Assembly: GCF_010974945.1 (NCBI RefSeq)
Contig: NZ_JAAIVB010000011.1
Span: 62,001 to 126,000 of the forward strand
DNA length: 64,000 nucleotides
Direction: 5' to 3'
Source of the DNA: Noviherbaspirillum galbum
GTDB taxonomy: Bacteria > Pseudomonadota > Gammaproteobacteria > Burkholderiales > Burkholderiaceae_D
Each line of letters opens with the position of its first letter. Positions within the stretch are counted from its first letter, which is position 1. Under the pieces are notes generated by a model. That model saw only the letters and a list, made by a program, of their open reading frames with translations, was not told the origin of the DNA and ran no database searches. The position numbers and the translations under genes are program-made. Shown here piece by piece: positions 43,242 to 51,374 of this stretch.

Positions 43242-43529
43242 ATGGCTTACGAAAAAATATCGTCCGTCACCCCCCAGGATGTAAAAGCGTTTCTTCTTGA
43301 AAGGGGCGCTACTGAAGAATGCCGTTGTTGTGGACGCCACGCTCTTAAAATCATGGCGGGCGATGGGGCGACGCCGAGCCTGGTCTTCGTGCCAAACGAA
43401 GGTGGCATGAATCCTGACTCCGGTACTTTACCGGTCGCAGTCGTAGTGTGCCAAAACTGTGGAACTTTGCGCATGCATGCTCTTGGCGCAATTATTGACT
43501 GGAAGCGCGCGACTGACAGCCAGGGCTAG
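43242..43529 (+). CDS. Small zinc-ribbon-like protein
   Basis: A 95-residue protein with CRCC near residue 28 and CQNCG near residue 75, a layout that could hold one zinc ion. It starts at 43242 after AAACAGGAAAATT. No family is recognised. It may be a small regulatory or stress protein. Confidence 0.55.
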   Translation: MAYEKISSVTPQDVKAFLLERGATEECRCCGRHALKIMAGDGATPSLVFVPNEGGMNPDSGTLPVAVVVCQNCGTLRMHALGAIIDWKRATDSQG

Positions 43530-43567
43530 ACACTGCGAGGAAAGCAGATAACTCAGAAGGAAATGAT

Positions 43568-44023
43568 ATGGTTGAGTTTCTCGCCGTTGTCCTGGCATTC
43601 GGAGCTTATTGGTTGGGATATAAACTAGGCCGCGCTGACGGACAAAAAGAAGTTCTCATTGACTTGAGAGCGCGCATGAGGGCATGTGTTCAAAATTTAT
43701 CTGGTCCTCTCAGCAAATGGAACATATCAGGGGGTCTGGTAGATATTGATTTTTACGGAGATTCGCCGCACGGTGTGGGTTACCTTGACGGACCGTTTAG
43801 CCCATCGTTCATGATCGTGAACGAGCAAGAGCTAGAAAAAAAGTTGTCGGAACGATTGTCGTTGAGCAGAGAGAGCACGGAACAAATCGAAGTGGAAGAT
43901 CCCCACTTCGCTAATTTGGCGGCAGATGCCGATTCGGAATGGGAAAGCACGAATGCATATATCGGAGAGTTGGATCGGCGACTTGGGGAGATGAGTCAAG
44001 AAATACGTGACCGCCCTAAATAA
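43568..44023 (+). CDS. Small membrane-anchored protein
   Basis: A 151-residue protein whose first 20 residues form one transmembrane helix (FLAVVLAFGAYWLGYKLG), followed by a cytosolic or periplasmic helical domain with many Glu. No family is recognised. It lies 38 bp after the zinc-ribbon gene and shares its terminator at 44029. Confidence 0.6.
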   Translation: MVEFLAVVLAFGAYWLGYKLGRADGQKEVLIDLRARMRACVQNLSGPLSKWNISGGLVDIDFYGDSPHGVGYLDGPFSPSFMIVNEQELEKKLSERLSLSRESTEQIEVEDPHFANLAADADSEWESTNAYIGELDRRLGEMSQEIRDRPK

Positions 44024-44028
44024 ATAGT

Positions 44029-44068
44029 AATGCCCCTGTTCCAAGAATGGAATAGGGGCATTATTTTA
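44029..44068 (+). terminator. Rho-independent terminator
   Basis: The stem AATGCCCCT/AGGGGCATT, extended by TTCCA/TGGAA, is followed by ATTTTATA. Confidence 0.85.
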
Positions 44069-44212
44069 TAAGACTAAAGGCACTGCGGCGCTACCGTTCG
44101 GCGCTTATATCGAACCGGTCCACCATTAGCGCATGTCAGCACTTAACCTCTGCTTGCCTAGCGACAAAGCAGAGACTATCAGTATTAGATAAGCGGCGTC
44201 TTACGATTAGTG

Positions 44213-45229
44213 TCAGAAGCTAAAGCCGAATTGGGCACCTTTTACGGATTCGGACGCCACCAGTTTGCTCGCGACCGGCTCCGAGTCAAGTGGCTTACTC
44301 AAGACGATATGCAATGTCGGAACGCCAGTACCGCTTTCCGCAAACGCTCCTGCATCGATGTCGTCGATCTGGGCGTTAAGGTTCTGCAGGAACCTCAAAA
44401 ACGCCTGCTGCTTCTTCTGTTTGCCGTGCATCCAGCTTACCGACGTGATGGCAGAGAGCACGCCGCCTGGTTTCAGGAAGCGGTAGGCGGCCAAGACATG
44501 AGCGCAGTCCTGCCCGTTGGAAAAGGGAGGATTCATCACGACGACGTCGACCAATCCCGTCTGCTCGGGTGTCACCGTCAGGAAGTCTTGTTCGATCACG
44601 TCATATCCTTTTGCCTGAAGCGCCAACACGTTCGGCCGATAGTTTTCGACGAGGATCAGCTTGGCACCGGCCGCTTCTGCGACATCTGCCAGCGCGCCAT
44701 GGCCTGCGCTTGGCTCCATGACTACCTTGCCTTCGACCGATCCAACGGCGCCGACGATGCGGTGAGCCAAGTCTTCCGGAGTGAAGAATGACTGCGTCGT
44801 CTTCTTCGCATTGAGCGCCTTACCAGCTAACAAACTGTCGAAGACCTGCGCCACGTCGACCCCGGCATCGAACGCAAAATACCCCCGCGCGTTGTACTGC
44901 CCGCCGCTGGTTTCGATCAGGTGTTTGATTTGAGTGTATTGCTTGAGGCGGGTCTTCGGCAGAACAATCCTGTTGTCCTCCAGCGAGAGCAGGGCGATCT
45001 CTGCCTGAAGACTTGCCGGCGGCGCGGCCATCACCGGGTCTGGCGAGCAAATGCAATATCTACCTTCGTCGTGGATTATTGAGATCGTTTGTCCTGGCAA
45101 GAGCGAAGGTGGGCCGAGGATGATGGCGCCTTCGGCGAGTTGACCGGCTGCGTCCGCATATCCGTACTGTCGAAAATAGCGGTCAGCGGCGGCCCGGGAG
45201 ATAAAATGGCATGTGTTTGTGTACTGCAT
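44213..45229 (-). CDS. DNA adenine N6-methyltransferase-like protein
   Basis: The protein has 338 residues from the ATG complementary to 45227-45229 (TTTGGAGGCAACG). An N-terminal substrate-type domain (about 1-130) precedes a Rossmann methyltransferase: SAM motif EPSAGHGAL (about 164-172) and catalytic NPPF (about 226-229) as in gamma-class N6-adenine enzymes. Target recognition is probably in the rest of the C-terminal part. No restriction endonuclease gene is adjacent, so it is a solitary methylase. Confidence 0.82.
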   Translation of the reverse strand: MQYTNTCHFISRAAADRYFRQYGYADAAGQLAEGAIILGPPSLLPGQTISIIHDEGRYCICSPDPVMAAPPASLQAEIALLSLEDNRIVLPKTRLKQYTQIKHLIETSGGQYNARGYFAFDAGVDVAQVFDSLLAGKALNAKKTTQSFFTPEDLAHRIVGAVGSVEGKVVMEPSAGHGALADVAEAAGAKLILVENYRPNVLALQAKGYDVIEQDFLTVTPEQTGLVDVVVMNPPFSNGQDCAHVLAAYRFLKPGGVLSAITSVSWMHGKQKKQQAFLRFLQNLNAQIDDIDAGAFAESGTGVPTLHIVLSKPLDSEPVASKLVASESVKGAQFGFSF

Positions 45230-45282
45230 CGTTGCCTCCAAAGAGAAATCCAACGCCAATTCGTTGTTCCCGACATGTTTGG

Positions 45283-45318
45283 TAAAAAAATACCCGCACG
45301 GCCAAGGGCACATGCGGG
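45283..45318 (-). terminator. Rho-independent terminator (minus strand)
   Basis: CCCGCA/TGCGGG arms flank a GC loop and are followed on the minus strand by TATTTTTTT. It ends the unit 46156 to 45326, upstream of the methyltransferase. Confidence 0.75.
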
Positions 45319-45325
45319 GTGGGGC

Positions 45326-45553
45326 TTAAACGTCGTAGCGGGCGCGGTAACGCTTTTCCGGTGAGCTCAGGTCGTACTCGACGACGATGTTGGTGGCGCC
45401 GGCAATCTCCTGCAGCAGTTCGTCCAGATAGGTTGCCGATTCCGCGGAGGTCCAGTTCGTTGAGTCAAGGACGATCTCTTCTACCTTGCCCCAGTCGCCC
45501 GGACGAACATTGGCGACGATTGCTGCCCGGACTGCCTGCAGTGGGGCACTTAG
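45326..45553 (-). pseudogene. ORF remnant in frame behind the gene at 45554, without a start codon
   Basis: Seventy-six sense codons continue in the same frame directly after the TGA of the gene at 45554 and end with TAA at 45326. They read like a real protein (for example VRPGDWGKVEEIV and TYLDELLQEIAGATNI) but contain no ATG, GTG or TTG early enough to start. A GTG overlapping the upstream stop (GGGTGACTAAG) would start the wrong frame. A one-base deletion in an ATGA-type coupled gene, or a stop in a once longer gene, would explain it. Confidence 0.55.
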
Positions 45554-46156
45554 TCACCCAGTCCAGCCGCCGAGCGAAGGCGAGCCGTCGGGAAGGAAAA
45601 TCATGCCTTCAATCGCGTGTATCGCGACGTACTCCGCCAGCAGGTATTGGTCGATGTACTCGCGCTGCTGTTGCGCCGTATAGGCGAAACTTTCGTCCAG
45701 TCCCAAAGCGCCGGTGACAACATCCCAATCAGGCAGGAACACCAGATTGGCATCCGCCGCGGCCCGAATCGCCGCATCCCAGTCGAGAATGCGCCGTTCG
45801 GTATGGACGGTGTAGGTCCAGCTGTCGTCGAGCCGGAAAACGCGGACACGGGCTTCCTCGAACAGGCGATGCAGGAGATAGAGCCGGGTTGTTTCGGTGA
45901 GCGGCTCGGCCGGCGCCTGGGAGGGCGTGACCTGTTTCATGCCGCGCAGGACCTCGTTGAGCTGCCCGACAGCCAGGGCGAGGCGTCCCACGGCGTCACC
46001 GGTGTCTGCGCAATCCTCGGCATCCGACAACTCGGTCATGATGAAGCGGAACAGGGAATTGCCGCATGCGTCGACGTCGTCTTTGCTCGTGAAGTGACTG
46101 AAGGCGCCGCCTTCAAAGGTGCTGGCGGCGTGCTGCTGGAAGGCATTGAACGTCAT
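45554..46156 (-). CDS. Hypothetical protein
   Basis: The protein has 200 residues from the ATG complementary to 46154-46156 (TTTGGAGAAAAC). A leader motif copy lies at 46195-46202. No domain is recognised. The stop is followed by an in-frame remnant. Confidence 0.65.
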   Translation of the reverse strand: MTFNAFQQHAASTFEGGAFSHFTSKDDVDACGNSLFRFIMTELSDAEDCADTGDAVGRLALAVGQLNEVLRGMKQVTPSQAPAEPLTETTRLYLLHRLFEEARVRVFRLDDSWTYTVHTERRILDWDAAIRAAADANLVFLPDWDVVTGALGLDESFAYTAQQQREYIDQYLLAEYVAIHAIEGMIFLPDGSPSLGGWTG

Positions 46157-46443
46157 GGTTTTCTCCAAATGGGTAGCCAGAAAGGCCTGGCGATGGAGAT
46201 GCGCCCACGCGGAAAAAGAGGCAAATGACAACAAAAAATCATTATTTCGGCGTTGGCTTCGTGCGTACAATCTGGGAGTTCCCAGCCCGCGGTCCACATC
46301 GACGGCTGACCGGATGTCGTTTCCCGACTTCGCAAGGAGCCCAGCAATGCCCGCCAACCCCTCCTGCGGCAATTGCGTTCATGAACAAAAGGAAGGGGGA
46401 GGGTTGCAAAACCACGATTCGAATGTAATGCAAGGGAGTCAGC

Positions 46444-48534
46444 ATGCTGTTGTTTCGCGCGGCGTATCACAAACGGCTTAAAACCGATCTGGCTTGGCGC
46501 TTCTGTGGGATGTCTATCCTCCTCACGCTGGTCACGATTTCCGTCGTCGAAATGACCGTCACGGCGAGCTTGCAGGAGCAGATCGGACAGCGGCTGGCAG
46601 CGATGGCGTTCCAGACGGCCGACAAGCTCGACCAGGGCATGGCTGAGCGCTATCGCGAGTTCGAACTGCTGGCCGAACAGGGCAACCTCGGTGATCCCTC
46701 CGAGCCTCTGGCTCGCAAGCAGCAGCGGCTTGAACGCATCCAGAAGGCGTATCCCTACTATGCGTGGATCGGTGTCACCGACCTGCAGGGACGCGTGTTG
46801 GTAGATACCAAGAGTTTGCTGACCGGCGTTGACGTCTCAAAGCGGCCCTGGTTTGGCGGCGCGCTGGCCGGCACGCATATCCAGGATGTGCATGAGGCCA
46901 AGTTGTTGGCGGCCAAACTGCCCTACGCGGGAAGTGAGCCGCCCCGATTTGTCGATGTCGCCTTTCCGTATTCCGGTCCTGACGGCAAACCGGCAGGCGT
47001 CGTCGGTGCCCACATGAGCTGGAACTGGGCCGCGCAGATGCAGCGTGACGTGCTGGCTGTGGCAGGCAGCCCCAGTGTTGAAGGGTTCATTGTGTCCAAG
47101 GATGGCACGATCCTGGTCGCGCCGGTGGGCAATATCGCCCGTCCCATCCCAGCATTGGATGGCTCTGGCAACGGCACGAAGGGCAACGGATACCGGATTC
47201 AGCGATGGGCGGACACGGAGGAATACCTCGTCGGCTATGCCACCACGCGTGGCCATCAAGCGTATCCGGGGCTCGGATGGACGGTGCTGGTGCGGCAGAA
47301 CGTGAAGTCCGCCTTTGAGCCGGTGCGGCGGACGCAGCAACTGATTTTTTGGCTGGGACTTGGCATTGCACTGGTTTTTTCCGCGTTCGGTGTGCTCCAT
47401 GCCCGCGGATTGGTCGCGCCGCTCGTGGCGCTGGCAGACGGCGCACGCCGCTTGCGACTGGGGCAGGCGGCCAGCCTGGCGCCGACAAATGCACATCATG
47501 TCGAGGTGCAGGAATTGGGTTCGGCGCTGACGGCCCTGGTCGATGATCTGCAGGCCAACCAAAAGACGCTTCGAGACCTGAACGCGTCGCTGGAAAACAA
47601 GGTCGCCAAGCGCACCCAGGCACTGGCGGCCAGCGAGGAACGCATGCGAATCATCACCGACAACACGCCGGTATTGATCGCCTACCTCGATGCCCAGCAG
47701 CGCTTTCAGTTCGTCAACCGCACGGGCGCCGAATGGCTTGAACTCGACCGGAACGCCATTGAGGGTCGGTTCGCCAAGGATGTCCTGCATGAAGCCGCCT
47801 ATGCGGCGCTGGCGCCGTCGATGGATAAGGCGCTTGCAGGAGAGCACACCACGTTCGAACACAGCCGCCCTTACCAGGGCAAGCATCAACACCTGACCAC
47901 CCAGTTCGTCCCTGAGACCGATGCCCGCGGCCGGGTCGTAGGCTTTTTTGCATTGGCGCAGGACATCACGGACAGCAAGAACTACCAGCTCGCGCTGAAA
48001 CAGGATTTGCTGACCGATGCACTGACCGGGCTGCCCAACCGAACCGCTTGCCTGCAAGAGATTCAATCGGCGGTGGCGCGCACGCGGCGCAGCAGGAAGC
48101 CATTTGCCGTCATGTTCCTTGACGTCGACCGGTTCAAGCAGATCAATGACACCTATGGTCATGACGCCGGCGATCAGGTGCTCATCGAGTTTGGACGGCG
48201 GCTGCGCCAGAGCGTTCGGGATAGCGACTTGGTGGCACGGCTTGCGGGGGACGAGTTCCTGATCATCGCGCAGGACGTCAATGATCCGGTGGACGATACG
48301 GTTCTCATCGCACAAAAGGTGCTTGATGCCATGATCGATCCCCTGCAGGTTGGTCAGAGTGAGGTTCACGTGACCACTAGCATCGGGATTGTGGTTGGTA
48401 GCAGCGACGACAGCGACCCAGCAGCGATCATCAAGCGAGCGGATGCCGCCATGTACGACGCCAAGCGCGATGGCCGCAACTGCTATGCCTTCGCCAGGCA
48501 CGAGCGCAACGCCGTCGACGTCATCGACGGCTGA
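46444..48534 (+). CDS. Membrane CACHE-PAS-GGDEF diguanylate cyclase
   Basis: The protein has 696 residues. TM1 (about 17-40) and TM2 (about 300-322) bracket a dCACHE-type periplasmic sensor, then a HAMP-like linker and coiled coil, a PAS domain (about 400-515) and a GGDEF domain (about 530-690). The catalytic motif is LAGDEF (A-GDEF), a functional variant in many cyclases, with DLVARL before it and FKQINDTYGHDAGD as the metal/nucleotide site. It makes cyclic di-GMP in response to an external ligand and may act with the EAL protein at 33.2 kb. Confidence 0.9.
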   Translation: MLLFRAAYHKRLKTDLAWRFCGMSILLTLVTISVVEMTVTASLQEQIGQRLAAMAFQTADKLDQGMAERYREFELLAEQGNLGDPSEPLARKQQRLERIQKAYPYYAWIGVTDLQGRVLVDTKSLLTGVDVSKRPWFGGALAGTHIQDVHEAKLLAAKLPYAGSEPPRFVDVAFPYSGPDGKPAGVVGAHMSWNWAAQMQRDVLAVAGSPSVEGFIVSKDGTILVAPVGNIARPIPALDGSGNGTKGNGYRIQRWADTEEYLVGYATTRGHQAYPGLGWTVLVRQNVKSAFEPVRRTQQLIFWLGLGIALVFSAFGVLHARGLVAPLVALADGARRLRLGQAASLAPTNAHHVEVQELGSALTALVDDLQANQKTLRDLNASLENKVAKRTQALAASEERMRIITDNTPVLIAYLDAQQRFQFVNRTGAEWLELDRNAIEGRFAKDVLHEAAYAALAPSMDKALAGEHTTFEHSRPYQGKHQHLTTQFVPETDARGRVVGFFALAQDITDSKNYQLALKQDLLTDALTGLPNRTACLQEIQSAVARTRRSRKPFAVMFLDVDRFKQINDTYGHDAGDQVLIEFGRRLRQSVRDSDLVARLAGDEFLIIAQDVNDPVDDTVLIAQKVLDAMIDPLQVGQSEVHVTTSIGIVVGSSDDSDPAAIIKRADAAMYDAKRDGRNCYAFARHERNAVDVIDG

Positions 48535-48589
48535 AAGCAGGGGCCAGGCTTGCCCCGGCCGCAAGCATTCCGGTACATGGTTCTGCTCC

Positions 48590-48627
48590 AAAAAGCCAAT
48601 CCCGCACCGCCAAACGGCGCGTGCGGG
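48590..48627 (-). terminator. Rho-independent terminator (minus strand)
   Basis: CCCGCAC/GTGCGGG with an inner CGCC/GGCG stem is followed on the minus strand by ATTGGCTTTTT. Confidence 0.65.
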
Positions 48628-48636
48628 AAGGGAAGA

Positions 48637-48987
48637 TCAGCAAACGGGCGGCGTCACAGCGTCGCGTGTGCTTCTCAGGATCTGGGTGCCCGGCTCAAAC
48701 TCTACCGGCCAGAATCGATTAAGGATGCCATCGGGCGTGTCCGTGCCCGGCTCCATGCGGCAGGTGCCAAATGCATACCAGACGGCCTTGGGATCGACTT
48801 GGGCGGCGTAGAGGCGCACTTTGTCGACTTCTTTGAGCGCGGCGACGTGGTCGTTGACAAAGGGACCGAGCAGCAGGCGATACCTGCCCTGGTCGTTTCA
48901 GCAGGACACGTAGTAGTTGCCATCCTGCGTATCAGGTCCTTGAAGCGGGGTCTCGGCGATTCTTTAATGGGCCTTCGTATTCTCCAT
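48637..48987 (-). pseudogene. Small gene broken by two in-frame stops
   Basis: Read from an ATG near 48987 (GGGAGCTATTCA upstream), the minus strand gives 7 codons, TAA, about 21 codons, TGA, then 87 codons ending at 48637. The frame is the same throughout, and the downstream part is protein-like (YRLLLGPFVNDHVAALKEVD, AVWYAFGTCRMEPGTDTPDG). This looks like a recently inactivated gene of about 117 codons. No family is recognised. Confidence 0.5.
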
Positions 48988-49042
48988 TGAATAGCTCCCA
49001 TGCGGGGGAGCGAATAAGCATTGCCCTAGAAATGTCGACACC

Positions 49043-49082
49043 GAAAAAACAAACCCGCATGGCCGGTGAGGGCGCATGCGGG
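49043..49082 (-). terminator. Rho-independent terminator (minus strand)
   Basis: CCCGCATG/CATGCGGG arms are followed on the minus strand by TTTGTTTTTT. It ends the gene at 49104. Confidence 0.8.
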
Positions 49083-49103
49083 CGAGTGGATCAAAGGACG
49101 CGG

Positions 49104-49283
49104 TTAGGCGTTGTTCAGGTCGAAGTGGCCGCGGCGGTTGCCGATGATCCAAGCCATCTTCAAGTCGCCATTGTCGGCATACTCGGTCGGCGCAAGCTTT
49201 TGTCCTTGGGCAGCGGCGCTATAGCCATCATGCGCGGCGCGATCGACACGGGCATCCTTGGGATACGGGTTGGACGAACTCAT
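49104..49283 (-). CDS. Small RMF/CrpP-like protein, copy 1
   Basis: A 59-residue protein starts at the ATG complementary to 49281-49283 (CCAAGGAGATCT). It begins SSSNPYPKDARVDRAAHDGY and ends IIGNRRGHFDLNNA. The pattern of an Ala/Gly helix, a short central segment and an AW..G..RG helix fits the small RMF/CrpP-like fold. It is paralogous to the gene at 49370. Confidence 0.65.
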   Translation of the reverse strand: MSSSNPYPKDARVDRAAHDGYSAAAQGQKLAPTEYADNGDLKMAWIIGNRRGHFDLNNA

Positions 49284-49369
49284 AGATCTCCTTGGTACGT
49301 TGAAGGCGGTCGCAGAACAAACACCCGCATTGTTGCACGAATTGCCATGCAGAAATAATGAAATGGTCA

Positions 49370-49552
49370 TCATTTGGCCTCGTGTCCGCGGCGTTGTCCG
49401 ATCTGCCATGCAGCGCTTAGCAGGTCGTCCATGGCATAGCGACTCGGCATCCGGGTCTTTCCGCGCAAGGCGGCACGGAAGCCGGCAAGGGCAGCCTGGT
49501 CGACGGCGCTGTCGCCAGCGAAGGGGTTCGACGAAACGCGTTTGTTGTGCAT
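49370..49552 (-). CDS. Small RMF/CrpP-like protein, copy 2
   Basis: A 60-residue protein starts at the ATG complementary to 49550-49552; the GGAGGG near the end of the upstream gene serves as ribosome binding site. It shares SSNP, VDxAA, the AW.IG.RRGH ending and overall layout with the gene at 49104. The pair suggests tandem duplication. Function unknown; RMF-type proteins bind ribosomes and CrpP-type proteins occur on plasmids. Confidence 0.65.
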   Translation of the reverse strand: MHNKRVSSNPFAGDSAVDQAALAGFRAALRGKTRMPSRYAMDDLLSAAWQIGQRRGHEAK

Positions 49553-49556
49553 GTGC

Positions 49557-49919
49557 TCAGCCCTCCTGACGCGGATCGTTGTGTGCCTGAAGGGATTGGA
49601 TTCCCCGATCGGTGTTCGACAGCTTTTCTTCGCGCTCAATGTCGTCCCCCAAGCGTCGGGCCTGTTCCTGCAAGCGTGCCAGTGTCCTGGCGTCCAGCGT
49701 GACGCTGGCCGCCAGATCCTTCAACAGGGTTTCCATGCGCTCTGCATGGCGAAACAGGGATACGAAGCGATGTACCCGGTTACGGCCATTGTCGAAGTTG
49801 TCGTGGAACTCTGCCACGATCGCTTCAACGCCTTCCGTATGGTCGACGACGGTAATCCCCTTCATGTCCTGGCCATGCGAAAGCAGTGGGCCATGAGGAA
49901 GTTCTTCAAACTCAATCAT
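49557..49919 (-). CDS. Hypothetical protein
   Basis: A 120-residue protein, first gene of the minus-strand unit 49919 to 49104 and possibly the broken gene behind it. A leader motif copy lies at 49995-50002. The C-terminal half (about 60-105) is a likely coiled coil. No family is recognised. Confidence 0.6.
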   Translation of the reverse strand: MIEFEELPHGPLLSHGQDMKGITVVDHTEGVEAIVAEFHDNFDNGRNRVHRFVSLFRHAERMETLLKDLAASVTLDARTLARLQEQARRLGDDIEREEKLSNTDRGIQSLQAHNDPRQEG

Positions 49920-50132
49920 GCGATCTCCTTAAGAAGCGGCGGTTGCCGCGAACAATGCATGGTTTCCGACTGATGCCGGCGTCCCATTGCAGGCAGAGAT
50001 GCGCCTTCAAAAATAAGAGACAAAACCATTATTTCAAAATCGCCTTTTTCGGTACGATCGCGCCGAACAGTCCCTTTTTCTTGTGGCCGCATGTCGTGGC
50101 GCTACGCTTGGTTAGCTTTTTGGGAGGAAGTA

Positions 50133-51155
50133 ATGGAAATCGAATACACGTCGGCGATGGGAGAAGCCGGACAGAGATACATCGAGTCCTTGTGCTACGG
50201 CAGCCAGGGCGAACGCCTGATTAATCCGCCGTCCATGCCGGGGAACTTCCGCTGGCACGAGCTGCTTGCCCACATGCTCGCCGCGGCGCCGAAAGTCATC
50301 ACGCCAGCCGTGCTCGAGGCGGTGTCGCCATCCCAGCGACTGCAACTGGTCGAGATGTACCACGACCTGAACAAGACGCCCGGCAATACCACCCGGGCGG
50401 CAGCCGAACACATGTGGCATGTGGGATACCGCAAGTACTCGCCGCCACTGTTGCAGCGGATGACGTCGCTTAAGGACCGCGTGCCCGATCCGCAGACGGT
50501 CGACCGTGTGTTGGTCTATACCGAGGGATCGGACTTCCGCGGCGAGCAGTTCTTCGACATCAAAACGGAAGAATTGCTTGGCGATGTCGATCCGGAAAGC
50601 GGGGAACTTGTTCAGTCCGAAGTTGCCGCCGCCGCCACGCACTGGATGCCCTTGCCACTGCCGGGCCTGTGGGGAGATGCGCCTTTGCTGGACGAAGGCG
50701 ACTTTTCCAACCGAAGCCGTGCGGAGCTGGTGCATTACATCGCCCAGTGCCGGGCCGAGATCGATGGCCTGAGCCTTGTGGTCGCCCAGCATGAGGAAAG
50801 TGCCAAGAACGGCCGGGACTCCACTTATTGGATGATTCGTGCCACCGAGGCGCAGGAAGCTGCCGCGCAAGCGCAGTCCGAGTTGAGCTCGCTCAGGCAC
50901 GACAAGGCGCTTGGCGAATCCCTCATGCACGCCGTGGAGGGACTGCTGGCCAATCCGGACTCGGCCTATCGCCGTGCGGAAGTGCAGGATCTCATTGCGC
51001 GCATGGCGAAAACCGTGGTGCCTGCCGGCGTTTGCATGGATGAGGCCTGCGCCGGCGGAACCTGCAACAGCAACATGTGCCGCAAATCCATGGACCTGCT
51101 GCAGTTGGAAAACCCGGCTGGCAACGCATCGAGCGCAGAAGGGGAGGCGGCATGA
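50133..51155 (+). CDS. Hypothetical plasmid protein with C-terminal cysteine cluster
   Basis: A 340-residue protein starts at the ATG at 50133 behind GGGAGGAAGTA. The middle is helical with a coiled-coil-like stretch (about 235-275). The end carries CMDEACAGGTCNSNMC, four cysteines that could bind a metal. Its stop overlaps the next gene by 4 bp. Confidence 0.65.
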   Translation: MEIEYTSAMGEAGQRYIESLCYGSQGERLINPPSMPGNFRWHELLAHMLAAAPKVITPAVLEAVSPSQRLQLVEMYHDLNKTPGNTTRAAAEHMWHVGYRKYSPPLLQRMTSLKDRVPDPQTVDRVLVYTEGSDFRGEQFFDIKTEELLGDVDPESGELVQSEVAAAATHWMPLPLPGLWGDAPLLDEGDFSNRSRAELVHYIAQCRAEIDGLSLVVAQHEESAKNGRDSTYWMIRATEAQEAAAQAQSELSSLRHDKALGESLMHAVEGLLANPDSAYRRAEVQDLIARMAKTVVPAGVCMDEACAGGTCNSNMCRKSMDLLQLENPAGNASSAEGEAA

Positions 51156-51325
51156 GCACCGAGTGCATGTATTGCAAGTGCTCGCTGGAGTTCACTGAGC
51201 ATTTCGTGGTTCGGCGGGCCGTCAAGCCGCCCTATGCGCCGCGCCGCTGGCAAAAAATCGGCGCCTGCTGCGATAGCTGCGAAGCGGCGGGAAAACCGAC
51301 TTCCATCGAGTACAAGCAACAGTGA
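51152..51325 (+). CDS. Small zinc-ribbon-like protein
   Basis: A 57-residue protein coupled by an ATGA overlap to the preceding gene. It has CMYCKC near the start and CCDSC near residue 40, a likely zinc site. No family is recognised. Terminator at 51332. Confidence 0.6.
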   Translation: MSTECMYCKCSLEFTEHFVVRRAVKPPYAPRRWQKIGACCDSCEAAGKPTSIEYKQQ

Positions 51326-51331
51326 TCCACC

Positions 51332-51370
51332 AAGCCCACACGCGCCATGTCGCCGTGTGGGCTTTTTCTT
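51332..51370 (+). terminator. Rho-independent terminator
   Basis: The stem AAGCCCACACG/CGTGTGGGCTT is followed by TTTCTTTG. Confidence 0.85.
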
Positions 51371-51374
51371 TGCG

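Noticed and set aside
44149-44175. Hairpin CTCTGCTT/AAGCAGAG downstream of the methyltransferase gene
   Set aside because: There is no T run on either strand, so a terminator is not supported; it may be incidental.
46837-48591. Minus-strand frame of 584 codons opposite the GGDEF gene
   Set aside because: The plus strand encodes a complete multi-domain cyclase; the antisense product has no domain features.
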